The position numbers and the translations under genes are program-made. From positions 31,464 through 95,463 of the forward strand of contig MGQB01000025.1 of assembly GCA_001797675.1 (NCBI GenBank): 64,000 nucleotides of DNA, given 5' to 3'. This document shows positions 62,035 to 64,000 of the stretch, in pieces. Each line of letters opens with the position of its first letter. Position 1 is the first letter of the stretch. Source of the DNA: Deltaproteobacteria bacterium RBG_13_43_22. GTDB taxonomy: Bacteria; Desulfobacterota; RBG-13-43-22. The notes below the pieces were generated by a model, which was not told where the DNA came from, did no database searches, and was given only the letters and a program-made list of their open reading frames with translations.

Positions 62035-63906
62035 CTACTCCTCGTCGAGTGCATCTTCTTGTTCGGTGCCTGCGTCGTGCGCCTCAGATTTCGGGGTCTC
62101 TTCTGTTGATTCCGGCTTGAAGTATATGTGTCTGGCGAGCTCGGAGTCTCTCTGGCGTGATATTAGGTCCTGACGATCTAGTTTCTCGCCGAATTTCGCA
62201 ACCTTCTGTATGTAGCACCCGACGTCATCCGCCACGCGTCGCGCTATCAACTTATCTTCTGGGCCGGATGACCGAATCGCTCCTATGATTTTCATTTCTT
62301 CCTCGGTGTAGTCGGAGGAGGCAGCACTTGCGTCGTACGCCTGGAGGTCTGTCTTGTCCTTCGGGCAGAACCGGAGCGGTTCATTGCCGACCATGAGATC
62401 CTTTTTCTTGAAGACGGTCTTGCATGCCGGGCATATAAACATAGGCTCAAGGGTGACGGCAAAGTACTCGTTAAAGGCCGAAAGCGCGGCATCATAAGCG
62501 AATCTCTGTTGACGAAGTACGTTCTTGTGTTCGGCAAAGCCGAGGTTGTTCTCGAGGCAGACACCATAGTCAAACACATACAGACTCCTCGATAGCTTCT
62601 CCTTCTTGGTTGTTCGACCTTTGGTCAGCAGATGGACAAGAAAAAACATGTTGAGGAAGCGCAGCTTTGGGTCGTTGCGAGGCAGAACCATGAAGTGACT
62701 CGCCTCCCCATTCGATTTGGCGCGTTCTTGGATTGCTCGTTCGATCAGTGCGTTCCAGATGTCCTCATGGAAGGGCGGAATAGCGACACCACAAGCACCG
62801 ATAAACTGGTTGAGGTAGGCCTTTGATGCATACTGAATCCCATAATCAATATCGGCCAGTTGTAACCTACGTCGATGTGCGGAATTGCAACGGTACCAAG
62901 CCTGCTTCAGAACAATCCCGAGTGTTCGGGGGACACCCATTGCTGCTCGGCTCAGGCGTGAGCAAGCCTCATCCGCATCCTCCAGTAGTTGCTCAAGCGT
63001 TGTGCTCGTGAAGGCACTTAGGCGCTCGGCTACGATCCTCCGTGTCATGTCACGAAGACCATCCATTGCGGAGTTTAGAGACTTACTCCGCTCGACGAAC
63101 GCATCCAAGTCGAGAGAAAGCTCGAATAAATCGCGCTGCAGTATGATTGAGCTCCCCAGAGAATAGTAATCGGTAATCGCGCAAAGCTTGATGTATAGGC
63201 CCTCATGGTTGCCAAGGACCTTGCGGAGGAGCGTCGTGAAACGGCGCTGCAATTCAACAGACAATGATGAGAACTCGTCAATAAACAGGACAATGTGGTT
63301 GATACCGGCTGCCTCCCGCAGCCTCCCCAACACTCGGAGGATATCGGTGACGGCCAAGCGGTAGTTGACTTGGTACGACTGGTTAGTCTCTTCCTCGCGC
63401 GAGACGGCAGCTTTGTAACCGGAGGAAATCGATGCATTCGGACTCTTGGGACTTCCTCCCACAGATCCACCGAAAGACACACTTTCGCCCTCCTTAGTCT
63501 TGAGCTTCTGGTCAACCCTTCCAGATGGATCTACCGTCCTTGGGACTCCCTTCGTTATAATATCGGCGAGCTCTTTGAGCTCGTTCCTTGCCGAAATACT
63601 CGTCTGCGATTGAGCCGGGCGGAAAATGCGGGACAGAAGACCAGGCCGCTGTCCGAGCTCTGGCCAAGACCGCTTGAGTTCTTCGACGAGCGAGTCCTTC
63701 ATCTCGGATACGAAGACGTGCTCAAATTCGCTGAAGTCGCGAGACTTCGTGTCAACAAGTGTCTGACACTTGCTCAAATCGAGGTACAACCCCAGAGTCT
63801 TTGGCTTGCAGGCAACAGACTGCTTTGGAGTCCACGACCTGCGGCATTCAATGAGTGCTCGATAGAGGAGCGTAGTTTTCCCTGTTCCCCGACGGCCGAC
63901 CACCAA
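62035..63906 (-). CDS. P-loop ATPase with C-terminal zinc ribbon
   Basis: A ~623-residue protein whose Walker A motif (VVGRRGTGKTTLLYRA) lies at the very N-terminus of the reading frame as called from a TTG at 63906. The frame is open ~25 codons further (…ECPLTKLSVFLGEDQILSEN), up to a TGA at about 63980, with no good start, so the true N-terminus is uncertain and a frameshift near the CCCC run is possible. Further seen: Walker B HIVLFIDEFSSLS (residues ~213-225), a long helical middle and a C-terminal zinc ribbon CPACKTVFKKKDLM…CPKDKTDL (~525-550). Codon use is GC-richer than the core. It could be a defence or mobile-element ATPase (inference); the family is unknown to me. Confidence 0.75.
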   Translation of the reverse strand: MVVGRRGTGKTTLLYRALIECRRSWTPKQSVACKPKTLGLYLDLSKCQTLVDTKSRDFSEFEHVFVSEMKDSLVEELKRSWPELGQRPGLLSRIFRPAQSQTSISARNELKELADIITKGVPRTVDPSGRVDQKLKTKEGESVSFGGSVGGSPKSPNASISSGYKAAVSREEETNQSYQVNYRLAVTDILRVLGRLREAAGINHIVLFIDEFSSLSVELQRRFTTLLRKVLGNHEGLYIKLCAITDYYSLGSSIILQRDLFELSLDLDAFVERSKSLNSAMDGLRDMTRRIVAERLSAFTSTTLEQLLEDADEACSRLSRAAMGVPRTLGIVLKQAWYRCNSAHRRRLQLADIDYGIQYASKAYLNQFIGACGVAIPPFHEDIWNALIERAIQERAKSNGEASHFMVLPRNDPKLRFLNMFFLVHLLTKGRTTKKEKLSRSLYVFDYGVCLENNLGFAEHKNVLRQQRFAYDAALSAFNEYFAVTLEPMFICPACKTVFKKKDLMVGNEPLRFCPKDKTDLQAYDASAASSDYTEEEMKIIGAIRSSGPEDKLIARRVADDVGCYIQKVAKFGEKLDRQDLISRQRDSELARHIYFKPESTEETPKSEAHDAGTEQEDALDEE

Positions 63907-64000
63907 CTGATCGTTCTCGGAGAGGATCTGATCTTCCCCCAGAAAAACGGACAGTTTAGTTAGGGGACACTCGTGGCATTTTCAAAGGCCAGGGGGCTTT

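Overview
The window reads as a chromosomal segment of a bacterium from the Deltaproteobacteria/Desulfobacterota. This is an inference from gene content (DUF2889, DUF1786, YkgJ, YedF, a thrS-infC-rpmI-rplT-pheS-pheT-merR block, CoA and acyl chemistry, an apparent selenoprotein) and from the many palindromic intergenic elements. No rRNA, tRNA or CRISPR array was seen.

Layout. 1-1.6 kb: an ABC-transporter ATPase cut by the left edge and a DUF2889 gene, both on the minus strand. 1.9-8 kb: a catabolic-looking plus-strand series (NDP-forming acyl-CoA synthetase subunit, amidohydrolase, aldo/keto reductase, two MaoC-type hydratases, cupin). 8.1-12.1 kb: phoU, a 611-residue protein of unknown function, an AlgH/YqgE gene and a small helical protein. 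12.3-16.9 kb: a minus-strand dTDP-sugar operon (rfbA, rfbB, rfbD) running into a gene of unknown function and a metallo-beta-lactamase-fold hydrolase; rfbC is missing. 17-24 kb: a membrane/spermidine-synthase fusion, an HD-GYP protein, YkgJ, rsmA and DUF1786. 24-36 kb: informational genes (ligA, acyP, thrS, infC, rpmI, rplT, pheS, pheT, merR, uvrC). 36-41 kb: tatBC, a PilT-like ATPase, a small monooxygenase, a PAS-GGDEF protein and a membrane protein. 41.4-46.6 kb: yedF, then an approximately 3.5-kb segment (HTH protein, ExeA-type AAA ATPase, TPR protein) flanked by roughly 220-bp direct repeats that duplicate the ends of yedF and of an enoyl-CoA hydratase gene. 47-51.4 kb: a GC-rich SDR gene, a TauE/SafE permease, a Nudix hydrolase and a methyltransferase. 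51.5-54.8 kb: a tightly overlapping iron operon, fur-feoB-small Cys protein-DtxR/FeoA fusion, behind a near-perfect Fur box. 55-57.9 kb: acyltransferase, mscL, a small protein, a candidate selenoprotein and a DinB-fold protein. 58-64 kb: an accessory zone with an aminotransferase, an attC-like cassette end, small palindromic mobile elements, a truncated RecB-type nuclease and a foreign-looking P-loop ATPase at the right edge.

The most notable observation is an overlooked gene at 56792-57085 (minus). It is a carboxymuconolactone-decarboxylase/AhpD-like protein in which an in-frame TGA sits at the second position of a CxxC redox motif (CYP-U). Directly behind the TGA is a hairpin that fits bacterial SECIS geometry. 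With the yedF gene in the same window this points to selenocysteine use. Other items worth a look are an ATA start codon for infC, three copies of a 215-240-bp inverted-repeat element whose arms match within each copy but differ between copies, the FeoA-on-DtxR fusion, a UvrC that lacks its C-terminal helix-hairpin-helix domain, and the direct-repeat-bounded insertion carrying a nested palindrome.
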